A stretch of 64,000 nucleotides of DNA, taken from contig CM114272.1 of the NCBI GenBank assembly GCA_050084515.1, positions 1,426,001 through 1,490,000 of the forward strand, given 5' to 3'. Source of the DNA: Blasia pusilla. Taxonomy: Eukaryota; Marchantiophyta; Marchantiopsida; Blasiales. Positions 1 through 12,094 of the stretch are shown here, piece after piece. The notes below the pieces were generated by a model that was not told the origin of the DNA, made no database searches, and was given only the letters and a program-made list of their open reading frames with translations. Position 1 is the stretch's first letter. Each line of letters begins with the position of its first letter. Made by a program: the position numbers and the translations under genes.

Positions 1-475
1 GTTCCAAGCTTGGACTTTGCTGGTTGGTGCTGCAAACCAGGTCTTGCTACTGCTCTATTGCATTTGCAATCGAGGTTTGTTGTTGTTGCTCTTCATACTT
101 GAGATCCTACTAGTGATGCTGGTTCCAAGCTCGGACTCTTGCTCTTGCTGCTGCTCTTGCTCCTCCCCCTCTTCTTGTTGATGTTGCGATAGCAAGTCTT
201 GTTGCAGGTCTTCTTGCTGCTGCTGCTCTTCATACGTGAGATCTTTCTGCTACTGGTTCCAAGCTCTTGCCCAACTAAATTTTGCTATTGCTTCTCTTGT
301 TGCTAATGCTATGGTTGCAGCTCTTGCTGCATCCAACTCAAACTATTTCTGCTGTTGCGACTCTTTGAGTTGCTGAAGCCAACCTTTGACTGCCTCTGTT
401 GATGTTGTTGCTGCTTGAGATGCTGGGTTGTTGTTGTTGTTGTTGTTGTTATTGCTACTACAATAACAATAATAA
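1..475. repeat. CTG/TTG-rich degenerate low-complexity repeat
   Basis: The stretch is dominated by CTG, TTG and CTT triplets and contains a diverged direct repeat beginning GGTTCCAAGCT near 1, 121 and 247, followed by a (GTT)n run at about 427-452. Read on the minus strand it would be glutamine/asparagine-rich but no frame is recognisable. No gene is supported. Confidence 0.7.
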
Positions 476-1189
476 ATATTAGGTATTTTCCCCCCTCCTC
501 AACTCTCTCCCTTTCCTAAGTGTATGTTTTCCTCCCTCTCCCCCTCTCTCATGTTTCTATCATGAGACATAAACCAACCAAGAATTGGGGAGAGAGGGGG
601 GATCCCTTCCCCTCCATCACTCTCTCCCTCTCTTCCTTAAATATCCTACCCCCCTTCCTGGGGGCTGGTATTTTGGCAGGAGAGAGGAAGAGAGGAGAGT
701 CTCTCTTAAAAAAAAGCGCAAAATCCGCCTCCTCTCTTCAAAACTTTTTGACATATTTGAAAAAAAAATTTGCTTTAAAATACAAGAAATCTTTAGAAGA
801 GAGTAGCAAGTGGACCACATTCGGGCCTAAAGTAACCTCCTTTTTCCAGGGGGCAAAAAACAAGTAGACATCATAAGACCACTACAAACATTCTTCCATC
901 ACTCTCCATGTGAGCCTACGTTCCTTCACATTGCCTGTCTCAGTCTACAATAAGCTGTGCCCAAGGGTATTTTTAACTACTCTAACTATGGTCTCTGCCA
1001 CTGAGAAATGTGAACATACGAGACGACAATTGAACCAAAAGATTGATAGCTGTCTGGAGTAAAGAGGAACTGATCAAAAAGAAAACGTGATCAGAAGATG
1101 ACAATTGAAGCAAAAGATATTTAGCTGTTAGGAGTAAAGAGGAACTGATGCACCCATGTCCCTTCATTCAGATCCTAAATCAAAGAATC
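476..1189. other. Intergenic, no recognisable gene
   Basis: Pyrimidine-rich and A-rich stretches with short open frames that show no domain or compositional sign of coding. A diverged direct repeat of about 45 bases occurs at about 1022-1080 and 1094-1150 (both contain GACAATTGAA and a following AGGAACTGAT). Confidence 0.5.
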
Positions 1190-1620
1190 CAAGAAGTTGC
1201 ACCCCTCCCAACCCGTCGGAATTCAACATGTTGCAACTCTTGCAACCGGTCAGAATCGGATGGGTTGTACCCCTTGCAAGCAAGCTCACCATAGCAAAGA
1301 AGGAGTTTGAGAAGTGATTCCATTCCGCCCTGCACCCCATGAGAATCCAACAGGTTGGGAATCCCAAATGGCAATCCGACAGGTAGTAGGAATCCAACAC
1401 GTCTTAGAGAAGAGAAGAAGCCTACAATTGGTTTGACAATGATAGGGGAACGAGCCAAAAGTGAAGAAGCCCGCCAGAAATGCCTCAAAAGTCGGACTAA
1501 CAGGGAAAGAGTCCGATCACTCAAGCAATCAACATGTCGAAATTCGACAGGTTGCCTAAAAGTGGTTAAAATATTGTGAGAAGTTGCAACCTGTCGGAAT
1601 CAGACGGGTTGCAAAATAAA
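1190..1620. repeat. Cluster of short near-palindromic repeats
   Basis: About six diverged copies of a 22-25 base motif built from CAACCTGTC and its complement GACAGGTTG around a short GGAATT/AAATTC core. Clear copies lie near 1200-1226, 1230-1258, 1347-1385, 1531-1556 and 1584-1612; the one at 1531-1556 is almost a perfect palindrome. No coding sequence is recognised inside. Confidence 0.6.
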
Positions 1621-2957
1621 CAATCTGAGTAGATAGACCAACACAATCGACAAGACCAAAAAAGATATTCAGAAAAATTTTACAAACACCATCATGGATC
1701 GAAAAATTCTTGTCCTTTATTATATCCGAGGGAAGCTCAGAAATATACATTTGATCTAGTCTATGATTTCTTCAGCCTCATCATCTACAAATTTACTCCT
1801 AACTCTCCTAGATTCCTGTACAAAAGGAATGTCTTGGGATACAAGTGGCTTCTGTGGCCGATTGTAGACGGGGATATTGGGGAATTCGAGAGCCTTGCCC
1901 CCCCCCTTAGGTACACCATAACGGTCCCATGTAACCTGATTTGAGTCTCACCGCCTTCCTCGGCAGTAAATCTTGTACGCTCTGCAAGGTGACACCCATC
2001 AAGTATCAATATGTGCTCTGTCTTTGGAAACCAAAAAATATCTACTCCAAAATACTTCAATCAAGCCGGGTCCTTGAGTTCTTTCAACTCACTCGTCATC
2101 GTCCGAGAGCTCTTCCACAATTACTGTCGGCCTTGCCCTCCCGATTTTTGGAATAGTGGGAAGTGAGGATGGTGTCACTACCAATGGTGGGTCTGGAACC
2201 GGAAACCAAGGTGTGAGGTAATTTCTTACACCTTCCATTACATTCAACTAGTTGATTACTTAAATTGTAAAGCATATCTTGATTTTGAAGTTTTTTTGTA
2301 CCTCCTTTTCAACATAATCTCAAGTTTCTTTTTCTCCTTTGTGGTAGGTGGGAATCAAAGTGGGATACTCTATTGGGTTTTTGTGGTTCATCTGAAAACC
2401 ATCAATGTAGTTTCGGCTTGGAAATTGTGGTTGGAGAGGGATATGAGAAAATCACGTCCATATTTGAGAGTCATATAATCAGTGTTTATGCGCGTGTAAT
2501 TGTTGTAAACCCTCTACATAAGAAACTTCCCAAACTACTTGTTTGTGCTAGAGGATGTCACTCAAGGAAAAGTTGACAGCAACGTACGTCAAACTTAAGG
2601 GTATTTTAATTTCCAACCGATTTTTGTTTTGAATTTTTTCCAACTTATATAAGGGAGAGGGAAATTTAAAATATGAAGTCGATGTAAGCAAGGCCCTCCA
2701 AAATGGGGAAAAAAGTTCAGACTTTGGTCGAAAGTTGCAAGGGGTGAAGAAATTTACCTAAAAAAAATTTGATAACAAGATCAAAAGTTGCAAGGGGCTA
2801 TGAAATTCAAAAGAAAATATCAATAATAGAATCAAAAAAATTTGATATTAGTATATTGTGAGCTTGTTACCGGTGATCTCCTCCTCCACTTGGTTTGAAG
2901 GGAATGTTGTTACATTTAGGATCATTTCTCGGAATTGACTTGGATTATTTTAAATTT
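1621..2957. other. Intergenic, weak minus-strand open frame only
   Basis: A minus-strand frame is open through roughly 2207-2095 and another through 2060-1785, together proline-rich then acidic, but they are in different frames and I recognise no domain. They may be debris of a mobile-element gene. The remainder is AT-rich without features. Confidence 0.4.
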
Positions 2958-3162
2958 CTACTTCATCTCCAGCCAAAATTTGTTTCCGCCATTGGATTGG
3001 AGTGGAACTTGGGAGGTTTGGTCTGGCTAATGTAATTTCCCATGTGGATGGTTCGGATTTTCTAATATTGACTTCATAATGTAATTACAAATCCAATATT
3101 ATATTTTTGGTCTTCCATTTTTCATTCAATCTCTATGTGAGCATTTGGAGAATATGTTTTTG
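2958..3162 (+). repeat. Direct repeat, copy 1
   Basis: First member of a diverged pair about 350 bases apart. Shared anchors include TTTGTTTCCRCCATTGGATTGG, AATCCAA(T/G)AT and GGTCTTCCATTTTT. No coding content is apparent; origin is probably an inactive mobile-element fragment. Confidence 0.65.
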
Positions 3163-3310
3163 TCCTTCTGTTGCAAAAGCATGGGGACATCATTTCACAA
3201 AGTTTCATGATTTTTAAGCTTGTGACTAGCAATCAAGACCAAGAAAGGAAGGAGATAGTGGGAAAAGAGGGCTTAAAGTGGGGATTCACTTAACTTCCTT
3301 TCACTATTCT

Positions 3311-3525
3311 CCTTCATTTGGGACCAAGATTTGTTTCCACCATTGGATTGGAATCAAACTTTGTAGGCTTGGTCTTGGTAATATAATCTCACACTTGGAC
3401 GGCTCGGCTTTGTTATTTTTTACTCCAAAATGTACTAACTAAAAATCCAAGATCATATTTGTGGTCTTCCATTTTTAATTCAATGTTTGGATGGGCACTT
3501 GGAGAGTGCCCACCAATAACAATCT
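3311..3525 (+). repeat. Direct repeat, copy 2
   Basis: Second member of the pair described at 2958-3162, in the same orientation and with similar length, roughly three quarters identical by eye. Confidence 0.65.
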
Positions 3526-4590
3526 GTAGTTTTTGTAATAGATGTTAAATACTTAATCACATGGTTTTTTGGATTATTGAAAAAATTATAATTAAGGAAG
3601 GGAGGGTCAAATAGGGAAAAAAAAGTAGCCAAAAAGTTATTGAAGGGTATTTTTTAATAGGCATATTTTAATTAAGTTGACTGAAAATAGGGAGGGTCAA
3701 ATGGGGGCCTAGCCGCACGTGATATATGGGACATATGTATTGTGACATCCCCGAGTGTTTGTGCAACTTACACATGTAATGGGTTTACAAAAGATTGTGT
3801 TAGGGCTTAGTGGGAAGATATGAAAACCATGTGGGATGCATATTGTAGGGAATTAGTAGGCCCTATTATCGGAATGCTTCTAATGATGATGCACAAAGGC
3901 TTAAGCTTATGCTTGAGGATTATAAGGGGATCACCCTTGTAAGGGTCTGAATTGGGCTGGGTGGGGATTCATTGTACATGAGTAACCTAATGGAGATTAT
4001 GGAGGGTTTAATGATCAAGATCCTCCTTATTATGGAAATTGTTGAACCCACTAGATAGAGATAACCATCCAATTATGTTAGGTCCTCACATAGCATCTTT
4101 AGAACACGTATAATTGGTCTACAACCTTTATCCAAACAAGCAATATCATCTGACATTTGATGATACAAGAAGAAGGGATAGAAAAATTGGGCCTCTACCT
4201 AGAAGAGTGCAAGCTTGTCTTCATGACTTGCATGTGACGATACTCTTCAAGAGATCGAGAACTTTGGGTGCAAAGATATATCTATTGATCTGTGCTGATT
4301 ATATTGATTTTTTTCCCATGATTGTGTGAAACATGATTTGTGGACTCAAATCATGCTCTATTAAAAAATCACATCATTCCTATGACTATGGAGGTTGTGG
4401 TTGAAGTTACGTAGTGATACATATTATGGGAAAAAACAGATTAGTATTCAAGCATTTCATGATGTGAATGTCATGTCACTATGTTGTGCAATTGATTTAT
4501 CTCTTTAGAGACAAATGTCCCTCCCTTCTTGTTCCTCTTCATCTAACAGGATGAAAATTTTGTGAAATCTTCTTTTCTAAAGTTGTAGGG
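3526..4590. other. Intergenic, AT-rich
   Basis: No gene recognised. Short open frames occur but lack any domain signature, and the base composition resembles the retroelement-derived DNA on the right. Confidence 0.4.
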
Positions 4591-5223
4591 ATGGCAGGTC
4601 ATGAGCAGAATTATGATTTTGGAGTTTTGATGGATTCAATCTTAGGTTTAAACAAGATTTTTGCATTAGAGTATGGTGTAGAAGGGTTGAAATTGGGAAG
4701 GGCTCACAAGAAAATGGAGCATATTAGGCATGACTTACATCCTCTCCTTCCATGCTAGTTACCAATGATTTTGGAGGATTACAGTTGTATTGCCACAAAT
4801 AAAATTGTTGTGGATGCCTTGAAACGAGGTTTATGGGAGGATAAAAATCTTTACATAAGATTAGAGATGAATACACATACATCAGAGATTGATACAAGGT
4901 GGTGGAATACACCTTGGGTGATATATAGAAACCCAAAATCTGGAAGAGAGATGTCATTTCCATAAGGAACATGGAAACTAGCTAATCGTGATGAAGAGGC
5001 GGAACCAGAAGATGAAGTTACACCTCTTCAGGATTCAAACCTTGGGAGATCAAGCTTTCCTCCTACGACTCAAGATGGAAATGGAGACGACTTCGACCTC
5101 ATTGATAATGCATTGTGGAACACGAGTGATAGTAGTCCTACTTTAATTGGAGATAATGATATGCTAGATGATGAATTGAATGATATAGATATTGTTGGGA
5201 ATGAAGTTGGTCATGTTTTTTGA
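4591..5223 (+). pseudogene. Decayed hypothetical frame with acidic C-terminus
   Basis: One reading frame runs from an ATG at 4591 to about 5223 (211 codons) with only two stops, TAG at 4756-4758 and TAA at 4963-4965. The second half is strongly acidic and rich in Asp/Glu/Asn, ending in a run of DDELND-type residues; the middle holds a tryptophan-rich segment. I do not recognise the family. It sits directly before the integrase relic at 5610, so it may be an accessory or gag-like frame of the same mobile element, but that is inference from position only. Confidence 0.4.
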
Positions 5224-5609
5224 GGAATTCATGTCTTCAGAACTTCATGGTAGGCACGAGAGAATCAATATAGTAACTCCTTTAGTGACATTTGAGGGGA
5301 GTCAGACATACAAGTCTCGTCTTGTTAGTCTACTTGTGGGAAATCCTTATCTTTCAAAAGATAGATTGAAAAGGGACCAGCATATAGGGAAGGTGAGGGA
5401 ATAAATTCATTGGAATAGTTTCATGGAGAATAGAGATGATAAAAGTGAGAAGATTATTCTTGATATTGGATATGACATTGTTGTTGTATTTCCATCATGT
5501 CCAATCGTTCTTAAATTGGACCTGATGAGCTGGGGGGGAGGGGAGAGTAGGGGTGGTTTTATAGGGTCTCGCACGCATATGATATAGATTATATATGTAT
5601 AGTGAAGTC
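5224..5609. other. Spacer between decayed frame and pol relic
   Basis: No gene recognised; AT-rich with a short G-run at 5530-5545. Confidence 0.4.
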
Positions 5610-7905
5610 CATGAGGTTGTTATGCATGTCTAGATCAGAAAGACAAGACGCAAACTTGATGGCATAGAGAGAGTGATGAGAAGATTATGTTGGGTTGGTA
5701 TGTGTTTTACTTCTTGTGTTTGTTGACTATGTATAGTCAATAGGATGCATAAATTTTAGTACATGGTTCAAATGGCAAGTCCTTAAATATGGAGGCTACT
5801 GACGAGTTGAGAGGCACTCATGATGTCCATGACGATGAGGAGACTGTAGATTACAAGTGTATGTGAGAAAACAGAAAGTGACGAAATCACTGAAATCTTT
5901 ACAAAACTTAGAGATACAAAGTGGCCTAGTCCGTCCGTGCGCTCACAGAAGAGCTTCGATGGAACCTGAACTGGGAGATAACTCGACATACAAGAATGCG
6001 CTACCGCTACGGCTCCCGACTATTTGACTACTCGGGAAAACTAGGGTTTTTACCTATTTTTCTTCGTTTCTATTAATAGAAAAATTTTGCATCAGGGTGC
6101 CCCGCACCCTGATACAATATAGGGTTAGATAAATCTAGTAACGCTACTCCGTAAACCACCTACGTCATATTACTATGACTCCTTCGACGTCTAAGTCGGA
6201 ACCATCAATATAGGCTTCTCCTCATACAAGGGGTCCGATCAGATTAATGGTGCCCAGAGGAGTGGATGTTGAGAATCCAACATGTATTGACATCTTAGCA
6301 AGCATAATAAGTGCAAGGGAGTAGTATTAGATCCTACACAGAGCCCAAAAGTACATGTGGGAGGACAAATGTTTTTTATGGATGTGGGAGGATGATAGAT
6401 TGCTAGTAGTGTCTCATCCTTCCTAGCAAGCAAGTGTTGTATGACATGTCCCTGGGGAGTTGGAGCAATTTGGAATAAAGTGTGTGTACTTACATCTTAC
6501 ACTAGGTTAATTATTGGCAACATACCATCTAGACCAATGTTCACTAGTTTATGACCAAACATGTACTATGTGATTGAATGTGGGATGGGAGCACTTTTCC
6601 AATACTCTTGCCTTAGGCTAGCAATTGCATTCTTTTTCAATCATAGGATTAGGTTATAGATGGATTCTAGACTTTGTAGGATCTTTTCTATTGATTGGAC
6701 ATTATCATAGGTATATGCTAGTTATGGTGGCACATTTCTCCAAGTGTATTGAGTTGGTGAAATAATCCCACAAGGTGATTAAAGGAGCAACTTTGGATGA
6801 TATGTCGAGTCGTTATAATGCACCATCGGAGGTATTGAGTGACGAAGTTACCAAGTTTAGAGAAGAGTTTTAGGCCTTGTGTGATGAGGCGTTGGTAGAT
6901 CACCGCACTAGATCTAGGGATCAATCTTGAGGCCAATAGGTTGGTAGAGGAAATAGTACATAAGGTGAAGAGAGGGTTGCACAAGTATGGCTTGTAGCAA
7001 GGACATTTAGGGAGTGAGACTTATAGTTTCAAAGGTTGGTTATGAGGTATATTGCTTTAGTTGGCAAACATCCTTGGTGTTATTTTCACAAATGTTTCTA
7101 CTCTATGGAGATAGCATATGACTTACCTACAACTATATATTTGATATGATATGGTAGAGGCATTGAACCTTGACGATCCAAATATCTAGGTATGAGCATG
7201 TTCTCAAAGAGTGGAAATTAATTTTGGTAGAACTATGCTCATGGAAATTGAGAACTTGGCTATTACTTATTATAAGGATACATTGAGATATGCAACCATT
7301 GGTGGAGGAGAGTATCGTCCGAGGATTAGAATATTTTATCGTAGACATTTTGTGTACTTATAATAGATAATCTAAAAAATGCTAGATGGAATTATGTGAC
7401 ACCTGATTTTGCATATGCATAAGGTGTTACCTACCGAAGTCCTTATGTTGGAGGGGTAAGATGGTATAGTTTGGATTCTTGGAAGGATCATGTCTACAAG
7501 TGAACATCATGCCATCTTTCGAATGTGAATGTGAGATTAGATCTGATCTTGGAAATCATACTTGTAGGCTTTAAGTGTACGTTGTGTGGATATGTGAAGG
7601 ATGCAACGACCATGTTGATTTGTAATGGTTTTTGTTGAGGATGGCATATATCATATTTGATCCCCCTCTTGACATAGTTCCATCGGGACGAGGGGTGCAT
7701 CCTAAATGGGTATAAAGTAATGGATTACATTAGTTTATATGTAAAAAGTCCTACCTTGAGTTAGTAGATCTAATCAATATTTAGAGGCATGGTTAATATG
7801 CAATCTTGACATACATGTGTGAATGTATTAATAAGTGCAAGCATGTGTTGGCAAAATTGACGACGTTTATTTGTGTAGACATGAACAACGATGTGTATGC
7901 GCACG
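5610..7905 (+). mobile_element. Degenerate Ty3/gypsy pol 3' half (integrase relic)
   Basis: This stretch aligns collinearly by eye with 29050-30907 of the better preserved element. Anchors: the GGCA(T/C)(A/G)GAGAGAGTGATGAG segment (5661 versus 29091), the integrase core around GCACATTTCTCCAAGTG (6729 versus 29717), the GATCACCGCAC segment (6897 versus 29896) and the tail ending TGTATGCGCACGA at 7894. It holds the end of RNase H, the whole integrase region and the LTR-tail-like sequence, but every frame is broken by stops and frameshifts. The RT and methyltransferase parts are absent; unrelated DNA lies upstream of 5600, so the copy is 5'-truncated or recombined. Confidence 0.8.
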
Positions 7906-8825
7906 ATATTGCCCTAACATTTCAAATCACATACTTGTTTATCAAACGGGTAATGGAAGAGACTCCCACTACTAAGTTGCATGATGTGGGGAGAACTCTC
8001 TAGCGCATACATAGCCCTCACACTTTGCGGGTTGCTAGCTAAGTGGGCTTCAAATGGAAGCTAAAGTATAGAAGCCCCTCTATTTTACTATGCTATGCTC
8101 CATATGCTCTAAACTTGATGCATAAGATTAAACGTGGCAAAAGTATGAGGTGTCCTTCACCATGGACTTATATGGAGCTTTTTTTAGGTTTGACATGGAG
8201 AATCTTAGAAGCAATAACGTGCAAAACGAAATCATTGCATTGGGAATTTGGACAATTTGGAAATCATTGTCGTCAAACTTTACTTTACAATGGTAAAGCC
8301 AAAAGTCCCACAACGTCATTCATTTATTTTATTTTATTTTATTCATTCCTTCAAGAAAGGAGTCCTCCTAAAATACCCTCCCCCCCACGCATGCAAAGTC
8401 CTTTCTACCATTCCCGAACCTAGTACCGAGCCTGGCACGCACGTCCCCTCTCTCCGTCCGTCCCGTCGTTGCTCCCTCCGTCCAAGAAGCTCGCGGGCAG
8501 ACGCTCTGCTGCCCGCGGAGGTTCCCGCACACACAGAGAGAGGGACACAGACAGAGTGAGAGTGAGACAGAGAGAGAGTTTCTTCAGTCGTTGTTGGGCG
8601 ATGGGAGATTACAGAGGGACGGAGGTGGACTGTGGGGAGAAGAAGAAGAGATCGAGCGAGGAATTGCGATCGAGGCGGCGTGCGATGGCAGGCTCACGTC
8701 GGGGAGGAGGATCGTGGGAAGTGCGCCCGGGGATGTAGGAGAGGGAGGCAGCACGAGGCGGTGCGTTACTGCCGCTGCCGCAGTGGCACTCTTCTGGGGA
8801 AGAGCGCAGGAGTGAGCGAGACACG

Positions 8826-8850
8826 GAGAGAGAGAGAGAGAGAGAGAGAG
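8826..8850. repeat. (GA)n microsatellite
   Basis: Uninterrupted GA dinucleotides in the UXS upstream region. GAGA tracts are common in plant promoters and leaders. Confidence 0.9.
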
Positions 8851-9225
8851 GGGAGAGGGATTGAAAGAAAGAGTGGGGGGTGGGTGGATGTGTATTCGGG
8901 TTTTTGTGAGCGGGTGAATGCACAGAAGGCACCGAGAGAATCTGCGGGGAGCTAGAGGTGGGAGCGAGCTCTTCGATCAGAACGGATCAGCACTCGAGCG
9001 GCTGAAGAGAGGGAGGCACGGAGGGAGGGAGGGAGGACTGCGGAGGTGAGCTTATTTTGGCTCAGCCGGCGGGGAATTTCTTCAAGCGCTCTGTTCTTGA
9101 GATCTGTGTGTGGAATGTGAACGACTGCGAGCGAGTGCATCAAAACATTTGCGGAGTCTGTTGGGAGAAGCAGTTGTCAGCGTTGGTGAGCAAGCACGAG
9201 GAGGAGAGGAGCGGAACTTCTGAGC

Positions 9226-9228
<3 letters not shown>

Positions 9229-9257
<29 letters not shown>
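9229..9257. repeat. (GT)n microsatellite
   Basis: About 14 GT units some 210 bases before the UXS start codon. Confidence 0.9.
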
Positions 9258-9258
<1 letters not shown>

Positions 9259-9466
9259 AGATGAATGTCTTTGCTGCTGTCGCTCGCTGTGCGCTTGAAA
9301 ATGGATGTGGTGTGTGGTGAAGGTCGTTTTTGGTTTCTTGTAGAAGTGGAAGTTCGGTGGTTTTGACATTCAGACTTGTGGTGCAGTTGAGGGTGAGGAG
9401 TGGTGACTGGCACGAGATCTTGATGCATCGGGAGTATTTGAATCCAATCGACGTCGATAGATTAGA

Positions 9467-12094
9467 ATGATGAGCAACATGAGCTTGAATCACCGTCGCC
9501 ACGATGATGAGAGCCCTCAAGTCTCTGAGGCTTACTCTCCCAAGCCTGCGAAGCCGTGGTCGCCTCTGAGGCCGGTTGACTATCTCCTGAGAGAGCAACG
9601 CCTCATGTTCATTTTAATTGGCATGGCAATTGCGTCTGCTTTCTTCGTGCTCCAGCCTGATTCGCTGTTCACCGAGTCGCGTCTGCAATATGCCACTGAT
9701 TCTGGCATGAACCCTTCGCTGAGCGGTCACAGAAGCAATCTCGAAACCCCCACCATTGTCGTCCAGCATTCACTCGGGAGTTCGGGAGGTAAAATTCCTC
9801 TGGGCTTGAAAAGAAAAGTCTTGCGAGTGGTTGTCACAGGAGGGGCTGGATTTGTGGGCAGTCATCTCGTGGACAGGCTCATGGATCGAGGAGACAGCGT
9901 CATTGTCGTGGACAATTTCTTCACTGGTAGGAAGGAGAATCTACGCAGGCATTTCGGCAACCCCCGATTTGAACTCATTCGCCATGATGTCGTTGAGCCA
10001 ATTCTTCTGGAAGTGGACCAGATTTACCACTTGGCTTGCCCGGCTTCTCCCGTTCACTACAAGCACAACCCTGTCAAAACAATCATATCCTTCTCCCACG
10101 TTATTCTTGGATGCTTACTGTTTCTCAGATGTCGTCAAATGGCGTGAGATAGCGAGATTGTCTCATCTCTCAGTGTTTTTTCTTGTGAGAGTTCCGGTCC
10201 ACATCCTTCTCTCTTAGGCCGTGGGATGAGGTCAGCGGTGTGATTCGCTTCTCGCTTGCTTATTTGCTTGCTTGCTTTCTCGTTTGAAGGTCGCAGCCCA
10301 CGCATCTAGTAGCATGTCCATCCGTGAGGGGATCTGCGCATCCGGGCCAATCCACTTTGCGATGACTTTTCGTTCTTGTTAAGTGGATCTGCACATTCGG
10401 GCCAATCCACTTCGCAATGACTATTCGCTCTTGTTTAGGAGAAATCGTTGGTGGGTAACTGGTTCTTCTGGCATGCGGGGCATGAGGCTATCTATTCATC
10501 TGGTCTGGTCAAGTCAAAGGTAGTTTTTTCTCGTCTAGACTGAGGCGAACGCGTCCTGAGTGTTTCGATTCTCTCTCTTAGAGTGATGGGCTTTTTCTTG
10601 TCGCGAGTTCTCATTGTCTTGTGCGATCAATATCTCTTGTTGGTCACATGGGTGACATGCGATCTGCTGCGGAACTTCGTTTCCTTAATTCTGTCCATAC
10701 AAGACCAATGTGGTGGGAACTTTGAACATGCTTGGTTTGGCGAAGCGAGTAGGAGCTCGATTCTTGCTCACCAGTACCAGTGAGGTCTACGGAGATCCCC
10801 TGGAGCACCCCCAGAAGGAGGAGTACTGGGGCAATGTGAACCCAATCGGTACGTTACGGAGATTTTGATCCGGAAAGCCTAACGCGGATCTGAGCATTAT
10901 ACTCTTGATTGATTGATTACTTTGGAGACGATGTGAGTGATCCTCAAATGGCAACCACTGGTTTCATGTGCAATCGGTGCAGGAGTGAGGTCTTGTTACG
11001 ATGAGGGAAAGCGTACTGCGGAGACTTTGACCATGGATTACCACAGAGGAGCCAATGTCGAGGTGGGTATCTAGGTGGCCATCATCAGTTTCAACTACTT
11101 CCAACTGTTCGCCTGCCGCATCGCCGCAGTGCTTTAGTACTTTATTGACCATCGTCATTCACTTTCGGTCGTGCAGGTGCGAATTGCTAGAATTTTCAAC
11201 ACTTACGGGCCGAGAATGTGCATTGATGATGGGCGAGTGGTCAGCAACTTCGTTGCGCAGGTTTACACCCTTTTATCTACTGATGCCCAAACTCTTGTGG
11301 ACTGCTTGCTTGCTTGCACACCGTGCCTTCGTATTTCTTGCCTGCCTTATTAAGAAGCATCGCTCACGAGATCTGAATGGTTGGTTTCTCTTCGCTTGTA
11401 ACTCACTGGTGGTCTGCACGCATTTCAGGCTCTTCGCAAGGAGCCAATGACAGTTTATGGTGATGGAAAGCAAACGCGAAGCTTCCAGTACGTCTCAGAT
11501 CTGGTATATACTACTACTACTCAAGACCGCAGGCATGTTGTGATTTCGAGGTCTGCTGATGGTAATGTAGAACCACTGAAGGTAGCCAGGGAATGGATGA
11601 TATCTGTGTTTGGCATAATGACCATTGTTGGTGGCTGAACCACACAGGTCGATGGCTTGATGCGGCTGATGGAGGGCGATCACATTGGCCCTTTCAATCT
11701 CGGAAATCCCGGTGAATTCACCATGCTTGAACTTGCTGAGGTACCTGCCGATCTCTTTCACATACAATCTATGAATGAATGCACACGATGTAAGTTTGAG
11801 TTGTGGTCTCTATAATGAAGTTTGTTGATTGAGTTGGACGTCAACCGATACTGCTTCTCTTCTTCTCTTCAGGTTGTGAAGAAGGTCATCGATCCTGCTG
11901 CCAAGATCGAGTTCCGTCCCAACACAGAAGATGATCCTCACATGCGCAAACCCGACATCAGCAAGGCCAAGGAGAAGTTGGGCTGGGAACCGAAGATCTC
12001 GCTGGAGAAGGGTCTTCCCCTCATGGTCGAAGATTTCCGACGACGAGTATTTGGTGATACCGATGAGAAGGTAGAAATAGAGCAGACAGTTTAG
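9467..12094 (+). CDS. UXS: UDP-glucuronate decarboxylase (UDP-xylose synthase), membrane-anchored
   Basis: Converts UDP-glucuronate to UDP-xylose with bound NAD, supplying xylose for cell-wall glycans. Seven exons join in frame: 9467-10084, 10701-10848, 10983-11062, 11177-11260, 11429-11503, 11648-11740, 11873-12094, giving 439 residues. The first 46 residues are cytosolic, about 47-63 form one membrane span (type II, Golgi form), then an extended SDR fold: GGAGFVG nucleotide-binding loop at 125-131, the STSEVYG segment near 231-237 and catalytic Tyr261-x3-Lys265. The C-terminal [10 protein letters not shown] segment is family-typical. Intron 1 is U12-type AT-AC; introns 2-6 are GT-AG. The start at 9467 has a second ATG directly after it, and another Met follows at codon 5. 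Length and motifs match the plant membrane-bound UXS group; stop codon is TAG. Confidence 0.96.
10085..10700 (+). other. U12-type AT-AC intron (UXS intron 1)
   Basis: The intron starts ATATCCTT at 10085, carries the branch-site consensus TTCCTTAAT at 10681-10689 and ends in AC at 10699-10700, about 12 bases after the branch adenosine. No GT donor exists at the conserved junction, and splicing at AT/AC restores the family sequence KTI-KTNV without gap. All three diagnostic elements of the minor spliceosome are therefore present. Confidence 0.93.
10328..10438 (+). repeat. Tandem duplication inside UXS intron 1
   Basis: Two copies of about 55 bases (10328-10382 and 10383-10438) sharing GGATCTGC(G/A)CAT and GGGCCAATCCACTT. 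Roughly 85 per cent identical by eye. Confidence 0.8.

Larger units (their letters stand above)
7906..9466. other. Upstream region and probable 5' leader of UXS
   Basis: 7906-8340 is AT-rich without a gene. From about 8370 the GC content rises sharply and the sequence becomes purine-rich with GAGA, GGGA and GT simple repeats, typical of the promoter and 5' untranslated leader of a plant housekeeping gene. Frames opening here are low-complexity products of these repeats. The transcription start cannot be placed; a leader intron between here and 9467 is possible. Confidence 0.5.

Noticed and set aside
8469-9428. Several overlapping open frames upstream of UXS
   Set aside because: They translate GA-, GT- and GGGA-type simple repeats in both strands and have no domain.
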